Shown in pieces: positions 53,173-63,140 of a DNA stretch of 64,000 nt. Within the stretch, counting starts at the first letter, position 1, and every line of letters starts with the position of its first letter. The notes below the pieces were generated by a model. That model was not told the origin of the DNA. It worked only from the letters and a program-made list of their open reading frames with translations, and did no database searches. The translations under genes and the position numbers were made by a program. The DNA comes from Proteles cristata cristata (lineage: Eukaryota; Chordata; Mammalia; Carnivora; Hyaenidae), in assembly GCA_017311185.1 (NCBI GenBank), contig JAESUZ010001724.1:186001-250000 (forward strand). The letters run 5' to 3'.

Positions 53173-54195
53173 GTATTGTACCTATATATTAACTTGAGGA
53201 TAATTAACTTCATGATGCATTAAACCTTCCAATTCACAAATGTATTATATCTTCCCATTTGTTTATGTCTTTTAGTATTTCCCTAATATTTTATAAGTTT
53301 CTGCATAGATTCTTACACAGATTTCATCGGATTAATTCCTAGGTATCTGATTTTTGATACTGTTACAGTGTTGTCTTAAAACTTTATAATTGCTTCTTGA
53401 TGTTCTATAGAAAAGCAATCGGTTTTTGTGTATTATCTTTGTATTCAGAGGCTATAATAAAATTCATTTATTTATTTTCAATAAATTCATTGAGTAACTG
53501 GAGCAGTTACTCAAGTCATCTGTCGATGATTTTATTTTTTCTTTCCAATTCTTATACATTTCATTTCTTTATGTTGCTTTACTGTAGTGGCTAAGACCTC
53601 AGTACAATGTTGTGGACCAGCCCTGATGGCAAACATGCTTTCAACATTTCACCAAGTTTTTTTTAGATACATCCTATCAGATTAAAGAGGTTCCCCTCTA
53701 TTCCTAGTTTGGTTAGAATTTTTAATGACCAGATGCTGGAATTTATCAAAGCTTTTTCTGCTTATAGTGAAATAATAAAATGATACTTCTGCCTTTATTC
53801 TGTTAATGTGAGAAATTGCACTGATTGATTTTAAATGTTAATCCAACCTTGTATTTCTCGACTAACTCTGGTCGTGACATGTTACTCTTTAATATATTAT
53901 TAAAGCTAATGTGCTAATATGTTTCATAGAGATGTTTCATCTCTGCTGAAAAAGGAGATTGGTCTATGATTTTTCTTTCTTGTAATGTTATCGGGTTTTA
54001 TCAAAGTTATCATATCCTCCTAAAGTGAATAAGGAAGGACTCATTCCATCTTTTTGTATTCTCCGGAAGAATTTTTGATAATTGTATTTTTCCTTCCTTA
54101 GATGTTTCAAATATTTTGACAGTGAAGCCACCTGGACGTGGAATTTTCTTTGTGAAATGGTTTCAAATTATAAATTCAATTTCCTTATTAGATAA
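53173..54195 (-). mobile_element. Old L1 ORF2 relic
   Basis: AT-rich; reverse complement follows L1 ORF2 reverse-transcriptase sequence. Plus-strand landmarks: 'tcggattaattcctaggtat', 'tttgtgtattatctttgtat', 'aatttatcaaagctttttct', 'aatccaaccttgtatttctc' and 'ctgaaaaaggagattggtct'. Heavily decayed. Confidence 0.7.
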
Positions 54196-55455
54196 AAGAC
54201 TCTATCCAACCAGGAAGGAGCTCGGCTAAGTTGGGGCCAGATGGCCTGAACTACCTACATTGGAGATGTGTTCCTTTGGATTTGGCTGACGCATTTGCTA
54301 GTTTATTCTTGTTTCAAATAGAAATGCTCCTTGAGGAATCTAGCATCCTCATTAGCACCCCCATGCCTGCCCCCCAAGAATGAACAGAGGCAAGTGTGAG
54401 CATCAGAATAGGGAGATAAGAAAGTGAGGACTTTCACTTGGGTGCCTGAGACCCAAGAGAGTGGAAAGAATTTTGTAGATGGATTCAGATGCATGTTTCA
54501 TAAGCATCTGCAACCATTTCCTCTGGGCCCCGAAACTTTATAAAGGATGGCCTAAAACTCACCCACCTCTAGCTTTCAAAAACTTCCTGAGTTCCTGAAA
54601 TGAAGGGCACTGATTGGATGGGGAGAAATTCACTGGAAAAAGAGTAAGGTCTGCCCATGCCACAGCCGTGAGGTGACAAGGAAAGCTGATGGTCTGGCCG
54701 GTCACGCTGGCCTGAGATGAATGACTTTTATTACCCTCAAGCCACGAAGACAGAATCCCCCACCCAACGCGCAGCCCAAGTTTAATTTCACATCATGCAG
54801 CTTTCACAAATGAGCGATTGGAAACAATATTTACCGGGGAGATCTTTTTGCACACATAGCCATCAGACCTAGGCAACATTTTTCTTCTTTAATTTCCGTC
54901 TTGTGCTTCCTGCAGAAACAAGTAAAATGAGTAAAGGAACCACTGCAGGATGGCAGGAACAGGCACATTTTAGAACCAAGGAAACACCCTGTTCTCAGGG
55001 ATGGGGGCACAGCAGACGGGCTGAAGAAGGGAGGTGGTAGCCGGAGGGTCCACGTGGTCAGCAAGTGCCTTTTGTTTGGAACAAGCAGTGTGGTTAGTTT
55101 TTTGTTTTTTTTTTTTTTAATGTTTACACTATGTAACAATTCAGTGATTTAACATAAAAATCCCGCTGTCTGGCTTCTCTTGAAAAATCAGGTCTGGTGG
55201 TCAAGGGGGCGGCAACCGGGCAGAGCGGAATAACCAAGGCGCACACTCCCCAGTTTGCCTCCCAGCTTCATTCATTCCTGGTCCTTACTGAGCGATCGGC
55301 TGGTCTTGGTTTGCACCAGATGGTTCTTCAAACTGCAAGTCCTACATCCTAGGCACCTGCCTAGTCCCGGACAAGCCAAGACCGTCTTAGACCCTGACTT
55401 GGCCCCAATACACAGAGGAGATGATATTCACATAGCACATGTTTCATTATAAGCA
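54196..55455. other. Unassigned single-copy-looking interval
   Basis: About 1.25 kb without recognised repeat except a T12 run (55107-55120). No exon recognised. Confidence 0.35.
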
Positions 55456-55645
55456 GGGTTCTGGACATTTTAACCAGGTTAACTCAACCCTCAGGGCACC
55501 CCTGTGAGGCAGGGGCTGTATCCATCCCCATTTTACAGGGGAGAAACCGAGGCACAGACAGCGGGAGTCATACACGGCCTGAGGGACTCCACTCTGAGTT
55601 GGGACTTCAGTATTGGTCCCTAGAAGGGGTCTGTAACCCAGGTGA
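55456..55645 (-). mobile_element. MIR SINE
   Basis: 'ttaactcaaccctcagggca', 'tatccatccccattttacag' and 'gggagaaaccgaggcacaga' form a reverse MIR. Confidence 0.7.
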
Positions 55646-55925
55646 GTCAAGACCCCTAACCTCAGGCTGTTGCGAAAGGAGGTGACCACCTGCTTCTCAT
55701 CCACCCATCACTATGGCTTTCTTTGCGGCTGGTGCCATTCTTTGCGAACCCAACAACTAGTGCCTCCCCTCAATCTGCTGGAGGGCCCAGCGTGTTCAGG
55801 GAAGGTGAGACTTTCCCCAGCCCCAGAGGATGAACCTAGATGGTTCCAGCAAAGGTTAGTTATTCTCCTTTTCCTGCTTTAGGGCAAGGTATCAGCCCAG
55901 TTCTGGACAACGAGATGCGTGAGAG
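55646..55925. other. Unassigned non-coding interval
   Basis: Nothing recognised. Confidence 0.3.
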
Positions 55926-56240
55926 ACATGGGGAGGCTTTTGTTCTTGGAAGGTTTTTATTTCCTAATAAAAGTAGTGACAAGAAGGAAGCCTCCTGCTA
56001 CTTCCTAGTTTAATGAGATTGTGTGACGATAAGATGCTTGGAGCCATGGCAGCTATTTTGTGACTGAGGGACAAGCCTGAGGATGGAAAGTCAACAGATT
56101 TGGGGGGATGGTAGAGCGGGAGAGTAGAAAGAGCCTCAGTCCTTGACGACGTAATTAAGCCACCAAACCACCTGCGGCGTAAGCCTCCTCCAGATTCCTT
56201 TATGTGTCACTTAGCACACTGTTAGTTCATTACGCTGTGA
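55926..56240. mobile_element. Ancient interspersed repeat, family not assigned
   Basis: 'ccatggcagctattttgtga', 'agggacaagcctgaggatgg' and 'gagcctcagtccttgacgac' then 'gtaattaagccaccaaacca' look like an old LTR-like dispersed element. Confidence 0.4.
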
Positions 56241-56640
56241 CTTGCAATGAAACATATCCTAACCAATATACTATGGAAGCTTCAGGAACTCCTTTGCTGT
56301 TCCCATAAAGTCTGGAGCAGCCTACTCCCTGTTTTCCTTCTCTCTGGGCTCCACCCGGATCTTGTGGGGATGTCCAATGGTTTGAGGGCACGTACTAAGC
56401 ACAAGGCACCCCTAGACACAGTCTCGCCATGCCAGCCACATTGGAGAAACAACTGAAAGAGAAATCAATTGGTTGATAAGCCAAAAGCTCACCATATGGA
56501 AGAGAGCCAACCCAAGAGAAGGGATGTTCCCCCCACTTCACTCGGTAAGTACTGTGTCGAGTGCCTCCGAGGGCCAGGAACCACCCCATTTCTAGCCCCT
56601 CTGCGTCTCCCCAAAGCACCTCTCATTCATCACGGTGTCT
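56241..56640. other. Unassigned non-coding interval
   Basis: Nothing recognised. Confidence 0.3.
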
Positions 56641-56870
56641 TCAGGCCCTGGCTCTGACACTCACTAGCCGTGTGGCTTTAAAATAGTCCTTTGCTCTTCC
56701 GTGCCTCAGTTTCCCCATCCTTAAAGTGGAAATGAGAATAATTGCAACCATAGTGTCTTTGTGATGACTGTACTAAGATAATGATTGCAACGTTTGCCAC
56801 AAGGTGCCTGGCAAACAGAAACACTCTGTAAAGTTTGTGGTTTCCACTGTCGCCCGGGGCTGGAAGACTC
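56641..56870 (+). mobile_element. MIR SINE
   Basis: Good plus-strand MIR: 'tggctctgacactcactagc', 'ccgtgcctcagtttccccat', 'aaagtggaaatgagaataat' and 'aaggtgcctggcaaacagaa'. Confidence 0.8.
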
Positions 56871-56984
56871 AGGCACCAGTGTTCCCTCCCATTCATAGGT
56901 AAGGAACATGAACTTGAGAGGTGAAAACTCATTTTATCAAGTCACCCAAATAATAAGTAAATAAATAAATTTTATTTTATAATT

Positions 56985-57204
56985 TTTCTTAATGTTTATA
57001 TATTTTTGAGAGAGAGACAGACACACACACACAGAGTGTGAGCAGGAGAGGGACAGAGAGAGAGGGAGACACAGACTCTGAGGCAGGCTCCAGGCTCTGA
57101 GCTGTCAGCACAGAGCCCGATGTGGGGCTCAAGCTCACAAACTATGAGATAATGACCAGAGCCGAAGTTGGGATGCTTAACCGACTGAGCCACCCAGGCG
57201 CCCC
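56985..57204 (-). mobile_element. Felid CAN-SINE
   Basis: Reverse copy with a T-rich left end, a short CA/GA stretch (57015-57032), 'gagctgtcagcacagagccc' and head 'ccacccaggcgcccc'. Confidence 0.94.
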
Positions 57205-57885
57205 AATCAATCTGATTTTAAACTGAGATTTGTCCAAATTCAAACCTGTTCCAGAGAGAAGAGTATGATTTTGAAGTAGGTGGTAAAGATGAGGAAAAAC
57301 TGAGCATTTTCATTCATATTTATGACCCTGATGATAAAGAAAAGCAGAGAAGCGCTCTGTACTGCAAGCCACCTGTTTTTACTGAGGCTTTTGATTAAAT
57401 ACGATCACCCTTGGTGTGAGAATTCAGCCTAATTCTGGCGTACTGAGAAAGTCAGCCCCTAACGGCAAAGAATCAAACATCCAACCAGCCACTGCCAGAT
57501 GGCCTCCGGAGCCACAGACCCACAGGACTTGATTACAAGACAAGAAGTGGGTTGTGGGCCCCAGACTGGAGGATAAAAACATCCAAATAATTCTCCAGTG
57601 ACTTCACATTAACTGTGAGCTAAACCAGGCAGTTAGTTGTATAAGCATAGATCTTTTTGTGGCCTTAATTAAATTTCCTCGAGTATAAACACTGCTCTGA
57701 GATTTTCGGAAGGGAAACAATGCTCAGGAAATGCACTTGGGTCTAAACTGTCTGTTGTCATTAGAGTGAGTTCAGGCAAACTCTCACCGATCGCCGTGGC
57801 AGGTGTAAGGGCTCTTCCGTTGGATGGTAATTACTGATCATTATTATTAGCAACGTCCTCAAAATACCTACGCTCCTACTTACCT
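57205..57885. other. Unassigned single-copy-looking interval
   Basis: No exon, RNA or repeat recognised. Confidence 0.35.
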
Positions 57886-57889
57886 GTCG

Positions 57890-58095
57890 ATTCCCACCCA
57901 TCCCATATAAGACAGCATACGACAACCCCTGGGCCAAATGTGGCCACCACTCGGTCTCATAAATAAAGTTTGGGAACACGGCCACCTGGTTCATTGATGT
58001 ATTTCTTATGGCGGCTTCCGGGTCCCCGCAGGAGAGGGGAAGCCCTTCTGTGGCCGCAGAGCCTGAATGTTTGCTTCACGGGAGATGTTTGCCAA
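57890..58095 (+). mobile_element. hAT-type MITE relic
   Basis: 'cccctgggccaaatgtggcc', 'aataaagtttgggaacacgg', 'ggccgcagagcctgaatgtt' and 'gggagatgtttgccaacctt' match the same family as 15590-15790. Confidence 0.6.
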
Positions 58096-58595
58096 CCTTT
58101 GCACGGACAGCGTGAAGACGACGTGCCTGCTGGCCGCGCCCAGGCCAGGGGGTGACTTCACCGAGGAGGCCATAGGGAGCTGCTGCAAGATGTGGAGGTG
58201 GCAGTAAAGTGGACTCGGTAACAGACACCATCATCCAGCGCCCCCACCCACCCCTGGGGGGGGTCCCCTCTGCCTGGATGAGACTGCTCAGTGCGGACAC
58301 TTCTGAGTGCACCTGAGCATGGCAAGCCTGTCCCACTGAGAGCAGGACCAGCCAAAATTTGGGGGGGGAGGGAGGGACAGGCCCCTCCCCAACAGGCCAC
58401 AGTCCCCAGCTGGTGGCAGTTAGGGAAGTGGTGGATCTGTATCCTGGCTCGCCGTCCCACACCCTTCCCAGTGCTCCCAGTGGGACCGAGCTCTGGATGC
58501 CCTCGCAGTAATGGCCATTGCCAGACAAGACAGACCCTCTCCACCGCCGCGCCCCTGGGTCCAGTCACCGTCCCCTCTCACCTAACCAACCAACC
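58096..58595. other. GC-rich unassigned interval
   Basis: Opposite-strand frames of 136-151 codons overlap here, contain Gly/Pro-rich low-complexity text and no domain. A C/G-run lies at 58240-58265 and a G-run at 58360-58375. Confidence 0.35.
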
Positions 58596-58599
58596 GCTC

Positions 58600-59205
58600 C
58601 AACTTCCTCCCAGAGCTTCCTCACTCTGCCTTTGGCTTCAATACAGCAGCCAGGCTGGTCCCGTTCCTCCCTGCCAACTTCCTCCCGTACCCCCCACCTC
58701 AGTCAGAAAAAAACCCAACGCCTCCCTCAGACCTCTAGGGACCTAGATGATCTGCCCCCTCGTCACCACTCTGACTCTATCACCTGTCACTCACTTCATT
58801 CCTCGCTGGTTCCCAAACATGCCAGGCTCACCCCAGGACCTTTGCACGTGTTTCTTCTCTCTGGAACTCTTCCTCCAGATGTACATCGCTTGTCCCCTCA
58901 GCTCTCTCTGTTCTGCTCAAACATTGCCTTTTCAGCGGGACTGTCCGTGGCCACTCTATTTTAACTGCATGTCCCTGCCTGACACGTGGCCCTCCTTCCC
59001 TGTCTCAGTTTGTCTCCACAGCACTGACAATCCTCTGGCCTAATGATGGCTTTTACCTGCTTCCTTAGCTTAATGCTCATCTCCCCCCACTACAATATGA
59101 GCTCTATGGGGCCAAGAAATTTTGTTTGTTTCGTTCACTGCAATATCCACAGCTCAGCACACTCATGTGTATGGTGGATTCTCAATAAACATTTCGGGGA
59201 AGGAC
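58600..59205 (+). mobile_element. L2 LINE 3' region
   Basis: Clear L2 order: 'caatacagcagccaggctgg', 'acctagatgatctgccccct', 'aaacatgccaggctcacccc', 'ggacctttgcacgtgtttct', 'tctggaactcttcctccaga', 'aatatgagctctatggggcc' and 'ggattctcaataaacatttc'. Frames of 98-148 codons here are L2 shadows. Confidence 0.85.
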
Positions 59206-59384
59206 AGGAGGAAGTGAGGAACTGTCCCTCCTATCCCTTAACCAGCTGCCCCCACCCACCTCTCCCAGCCACAGACCCTCTCACCATCCCCCAGCCAGGC
59301 AGGAAGTAGAAAAAAATCAGGAGCAAGCAACATCTGCCCCAGGTCCCGGCTCTCACCAGTGTTTCCGGGCGTTACGAGGTAGAA

Positions 59385-59510
59385 AGACTTCCAGAGTCAG
59401 CTAGACTTGTGTTCAAATTCCAGCTTCTCCATTTTCCTGCTGAGCGACCTTACCATAGTTGCCAAACCTCTCTGTGTCTGACAAGGTGGGCAGGCCAACT
59501 TCTGAGGGCC
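59385..59510 (+). mobile_element. MIR SINE fragment
   Basis: 'cttgtgttcaaattccagct', 'ctgctgagcgaccttaccat' and 'aaacctctctgtgtctgaca' form a plus MIR. Confidence 0.6.
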
Positions 59511-60315
59511 CTTGGGGTCATGTGCAGAGAACACAGATGCCGAGTTTGCTCTGTCCTTGTTTGAAAGACTATCAGGAAAGAGTATATTTGCTGATTCTGC
59601 CCCTTTTCTCCAAAACCTCCTTCGGGAAGTGCTGGGTCCGAGAACAGAAGTCCGTGACCTCATATTTCCTCTGGGATTCGAATAAGTTCACCTCCACCTG
59701 CCTCAATTTAATAGCAAATGGGATGGGGGGTGGTGTTTATTATGTTTTGGTTCAAGCAAATGGTCACTTTTGTCAGGAAAGTTCACCAAAATGATTAACA
59801 GGGAGTTGTACAAATCCAAGGGAGAGACACCCACTTGGTTCAAATGACAGCAAACCACATTTGAACTTGAGCAAATGTAATTCTCTGCTCCAGCTCAATA
59901 TTTCCAATGAAGACTTTAAGAAATAAAATCAGATTTTCAGTGACAGGGATGCACTTTAACACACGCCACAGCTGGGAGATTCAATGAGTTACATCAAAGT
60001 TGCTACTTCCTGGCCCGTTTGAAGAGGGAAATCTGGAACTCACAGTTTGTATGAACCCAAAAAGGAGACAGACCTTTTAGCACTAGGCGGGGGGTGGGGT
60101 GGGGGGGGGTGTTCTAGCCAAGGACTTAAAGCCCTGAATTCTCAGGGACTCACTGAATTGGGAGAAACACTGACCCAGCTCTCAGGAATGCACACTTTTT
60201 GAGCTAGAAGAGATTTTAGACATCACGTAGAGCACTTGAGGTTCTGTAAACATGGGCAGGAGCTGTTTTTAAGAGTTCAAGAGCCCAGCACTTAGTGACA
60301 CTGTATCCACCTAGT
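59511..60315. other. Unassigned single-copy-looking interval
   Basis: Contains a G-rich tract at 60087-60111 ('ggcggggggtggggtggggg'), otherwise nothing recognised. Confidence 0.35.
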
Positions 60316-60330
60316 AAGAAAGGTATTTCA

Positions 60331-60858
60331 TGCTGATTTGAAGGGGCACATGTACCCCAATGCTTATAGCAGCACTATCAACAACAGCCAAATTATGGAG
60401 AGAGCCCAAATGTCCATCAACGGGTGACAGATAAAGAAGACGTGGTGTATATATGCAATGGAATACTACTCGGCGATGAAAAAGAATGAAATCTTGCCGT
60501 GTGCAATGACATGGATGGAACTAGAGGGTATTGTCCTAAATGGATAGTCAGAGAAAGATAAGTACCATATGATTTCACTCCTATGTGGAATTTAAGAAAC
60601 ACGACCGATGAACACAGGGTAAGGGAAGGAAAAATGAAACAGAGAGGGAGGCAAACCATAAGAGACTCTTAAGTACAGAGAACAAACTGAGGGTGGATGG
60701 AGGGGAGGTGGGGGGAGGGGCTAGATGGGGGTGGGGCATGAAGGGTGCTGGGATGAGCACTGGGTGTTGCATGTAAGTGATGAATCACTAAATTCTACTC
60801 CTGAAAGCAACACTACACAACATGTTAACTAACTTGGATTTAAATAAAAATTTTAAAA
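60331..60858 (+). mobile_element. 5'-truncated L1 insertion
   Basis: L1 3' terminus: 'agcactatcaacaacagcca', 'gcccaaatgtccatcaacgg', 'caatggaatactactcggcg', 'gatttcactcctatgtggaa', G-rich 3' UTR tract (60690-60720), A-rich tail. The 15-bp repeat 'aagaaaggtatttca' at 60316-60330 and 60859-60873 is its target duplication. Confidence 0.93.
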
Positions 60859-60873
60859 AAGAAAGGTATTTCA

Positions 60874-61063
60874 GTGGCATCTGGGTTGCTCAAAACTCTT
60901 CATTTCAGCTCAGGTCATGATCCCAGGGTCGTAAGATCAAACCCCGTGTTGGGCTCCGCACTGAGCACAGAGCCTGCTAATGACTCTCGCCTTCTCTCCT
61001 TCGGCCCCTCTCCCCTACTCATTCTCTCTCTCTAAAATTAAATTAAAAGTTAAAAAATTTTAA
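60874..61063 (+). mobile_element. CAN-SINE inserted at the same target site as the L1
   Basis: 'gtggcatctgggttgctcaa' head with a deletion of the A-box-to-middle part, 'gatcaaaccccgtgttgggc', 'gagcctgctaatgactctcg', A/T tail. A third copy of 'aagaaaggtatttc' (61064-61077) follows it, sharing the middle copy with the L1. Confidence 0.92.
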
Positions 61064-61199
61064 AAGAAAGGTATTTCCTTTCCAAGCAGCCCTTTTCATT
61101 ACATCCAGGAGTCTGTGCTTGTGATTAAGGTATGTTTAATTATTTATAAATTGCATAAGGATGCTACTTTTAAATTATATTATACAAATTACGACACAT

Positions 61200-61800
61200 G
61201 CAGAAAACTAAACTCCTGCGTTCTAAGATTTTTCTCCCCACACCCCGCCCTGCCCACACACCGGCTGTGTGACCCACCTCTCAGGGGAGCTAGGGGCCGG
61301 CGGAGGACACACTCACACCTGCAGCCTGTTGTACGGGGGTGAGCACGCTGTCCAGGTGTGACCGTGTTTCCTCGTGGGGGAGGGAGGGCCCGGGCAGTCG
61401 GGGACCCCCGTGAGAAAGGGGTGTGAGTGGAACGGAGCCCCGAGTAGGCTGACAAGGAGGCCGGAAGTCCCAAAGGAGTGGCCCCTCGGGGCCTCGTGGG
61501 CTCCCAGCTTTCACTCCCGCCACTGCTGGGGAGGAGGAGGGAACGGGAAGTCTGAGATGACCCCCCCCCGGGGCACGTCAGTGTGGCACCGCCTGGACAG
61601 CTCCCTCCATCTTCAGGTCGGCGTGAGGGTCTTTCCTCAGTTCCCATCCTGTGTTCAAGGAAGCCGGCACATCTCGGCAAAACCTCCCGTTGGGGCTTCC
61701 TGGCGAGGAGCCCAGCTTCACCGTGACTTGAGTGCGCCCTTTGGTGCCTGTATGGAACATGGAGATAAAGCCTGATGCTTGGGATTAGGATTTAGGGCCC
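61200..61800. other. GC-rich patch, weak CpG-island candidate
   Basis: CpG density is raised between about 61230 and 61640, with a C-run at 61560-61570. A minus-strand frame of 163 codons and a plus-strand frame of 133 overlap here. Neither shows a domain, so I call neither a gene. Confidence 0.35.
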
Positions 61801-62480
61801 TCAGCAGTAGGTCCGTGGAGCAGTGAAGCCTTAAAGGGGCCTTAGCCCTTACAGAAAGAGGCAGACAGAAAAAGCGCTGCATAAGTATCTGTGGGAAGAA
61901 TGAATGCAGGAAGAAAGGAAAGAAGGAAGGAAGGAGTGAATGAATGAATGAACATTTTCCCAGGTCCTTGCTCCACTGTTTTCAGAACAAAACTAATCGT
62001 AAGAACAGGACCTTGGTCTTCTTCTGTCTGTTTCCAACAACAACCAAGCAGCAGTGACCGTTTTACTGACATGACGCTGAGGCTCAGAGAGGAGATGGCT
62101 CGCCAGCCCCTCCCTCGGCTGGTAGGGGGCAGGGCTGAGCTGCAGCCCCAGGTGCCACCTTCAGGACCCGAAGGGGCTCCAGTGGCCTGTCAGCCTAATT
62201 ATCTGGCCCCTGAATGTCATCTCCCACGACTTGCCGCCCATTCTCCCAGAACCTGCTCAGAGTATCTCCAGGGGTGGGGCTCCCACTTCCCTTCGGAGAG
62301 CTGGAACATTCTTAATTGGGTCTCTCATTGGTCTCCCTGTGACATTGCCTATGGGCTCTGCTCTCAGGAGCTTTAGAAAACAGGTCTATTCTTTTAGATA
62401 CATGGCTAATTGTGCGTGCGTGCGTGTGTGTGTATTTTGATAGGACACAAATAATACCATGTTATTCTAGCTTGATAGTG
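61801..62480. other. Unassigned, with small GAAG and GAAT repeats
   Basis: 61905-61955 has GGAA/GAAT units. 62060-62100 has a MIR-like 'gctgaggctcagagaggaga'. 62413-62433 is a GCGT/GTGT alternating tract. No exon recognised. Confidence 0.35.
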
Positions 62481-62489
62481 TTTTTACAC

Positions 62490-62700
62490 ATAATTAAGAT
62501 TTATTGAGTGTTTAGTAGGTGCCAGACACTTAACAGATCACCCCCACTTAATGCTCCTAAGGAAGGTCTTCAGATGAGAACTCCAGGTCCAGAGAGCTTG
62601 CATCTCCTGCCTGGAGCCCCACAGACAATACCCGCCCGCGTGGCATTCATACCCAGCCCCGAGGTGACCTTGGCACCCTGCTCTCAGCCACCCTCACTGG
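62490..62700 (-). mobile_element. MIR SINE fragment
   Basis: 'ttattgagtgtttagtaggt', 'gccagacacttaacagatca' and 'ttcagatgagaactccaggt' form a reverse MIR. Confidence 0.55.
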
Positions 62701-62729
62701 CTTATAGCCTGGTTCTTTGCCTCTAAAGA

Positions 62730-63140
62730 AATTCCATTTGTGTTATTCAAGTAATCCCTTTGTCTTCAGAATAAATTTAGGAAGCACAGAATTCACCCAC
62801 TGTAGCATCACAGGGAGAGAAGGATTATTAATATTTTCCATACATAATATATGCACATTCTTATGTATGTACATAGATACATTCACGTATATACATTCTC
62901 ATATATATATATAATCTGTCTGTAGGCAGATGGGTTTGTTTTTCACAAAACCAAGATCACACCAGGCATGTTACTTTGTCACCTTATTTTCTACCCAACA
63001 ATATATCTGGAGCATCTTTCTAGAGCATTACATAAGGTTGTGTGGCAATTTTGTGACTGCTTAGAATTTGCCACGTGTCTCTACCACGTGGTTCTCTCTC
63101 GTCGGACCTCAAATTTTCTCCAGATATAAACCCTCTGGGG
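62730..63140. mobile_element. Ancient LINE-derived sequence (probable)
   Basis: 'taatattttccatacataat', 'ttttctacccaacaatatat' and 'ctggagcatctttctagagc' parallel old LINE 3' regions. A TA/CATA-rich microsatellite-like stretch lies at 62845-62912. Confidence 0.4.

Noticed and set aside
58076..58964. Several overlapping frames of 136-151 codons on both strands
   Set aside because: The plus frames from about 58600 are L2 LINE shadows and the rest are GC-rich chance frames; no family or splice context.
190..61063. Functional tRNA genes suggested by box A/box B-like motifs
   Set aside because: All such motifs that I checked lie in CAN-SINE copies with CT-rich bodies and A tails; none folds as a free-standing tRNA with a proper 3' half.
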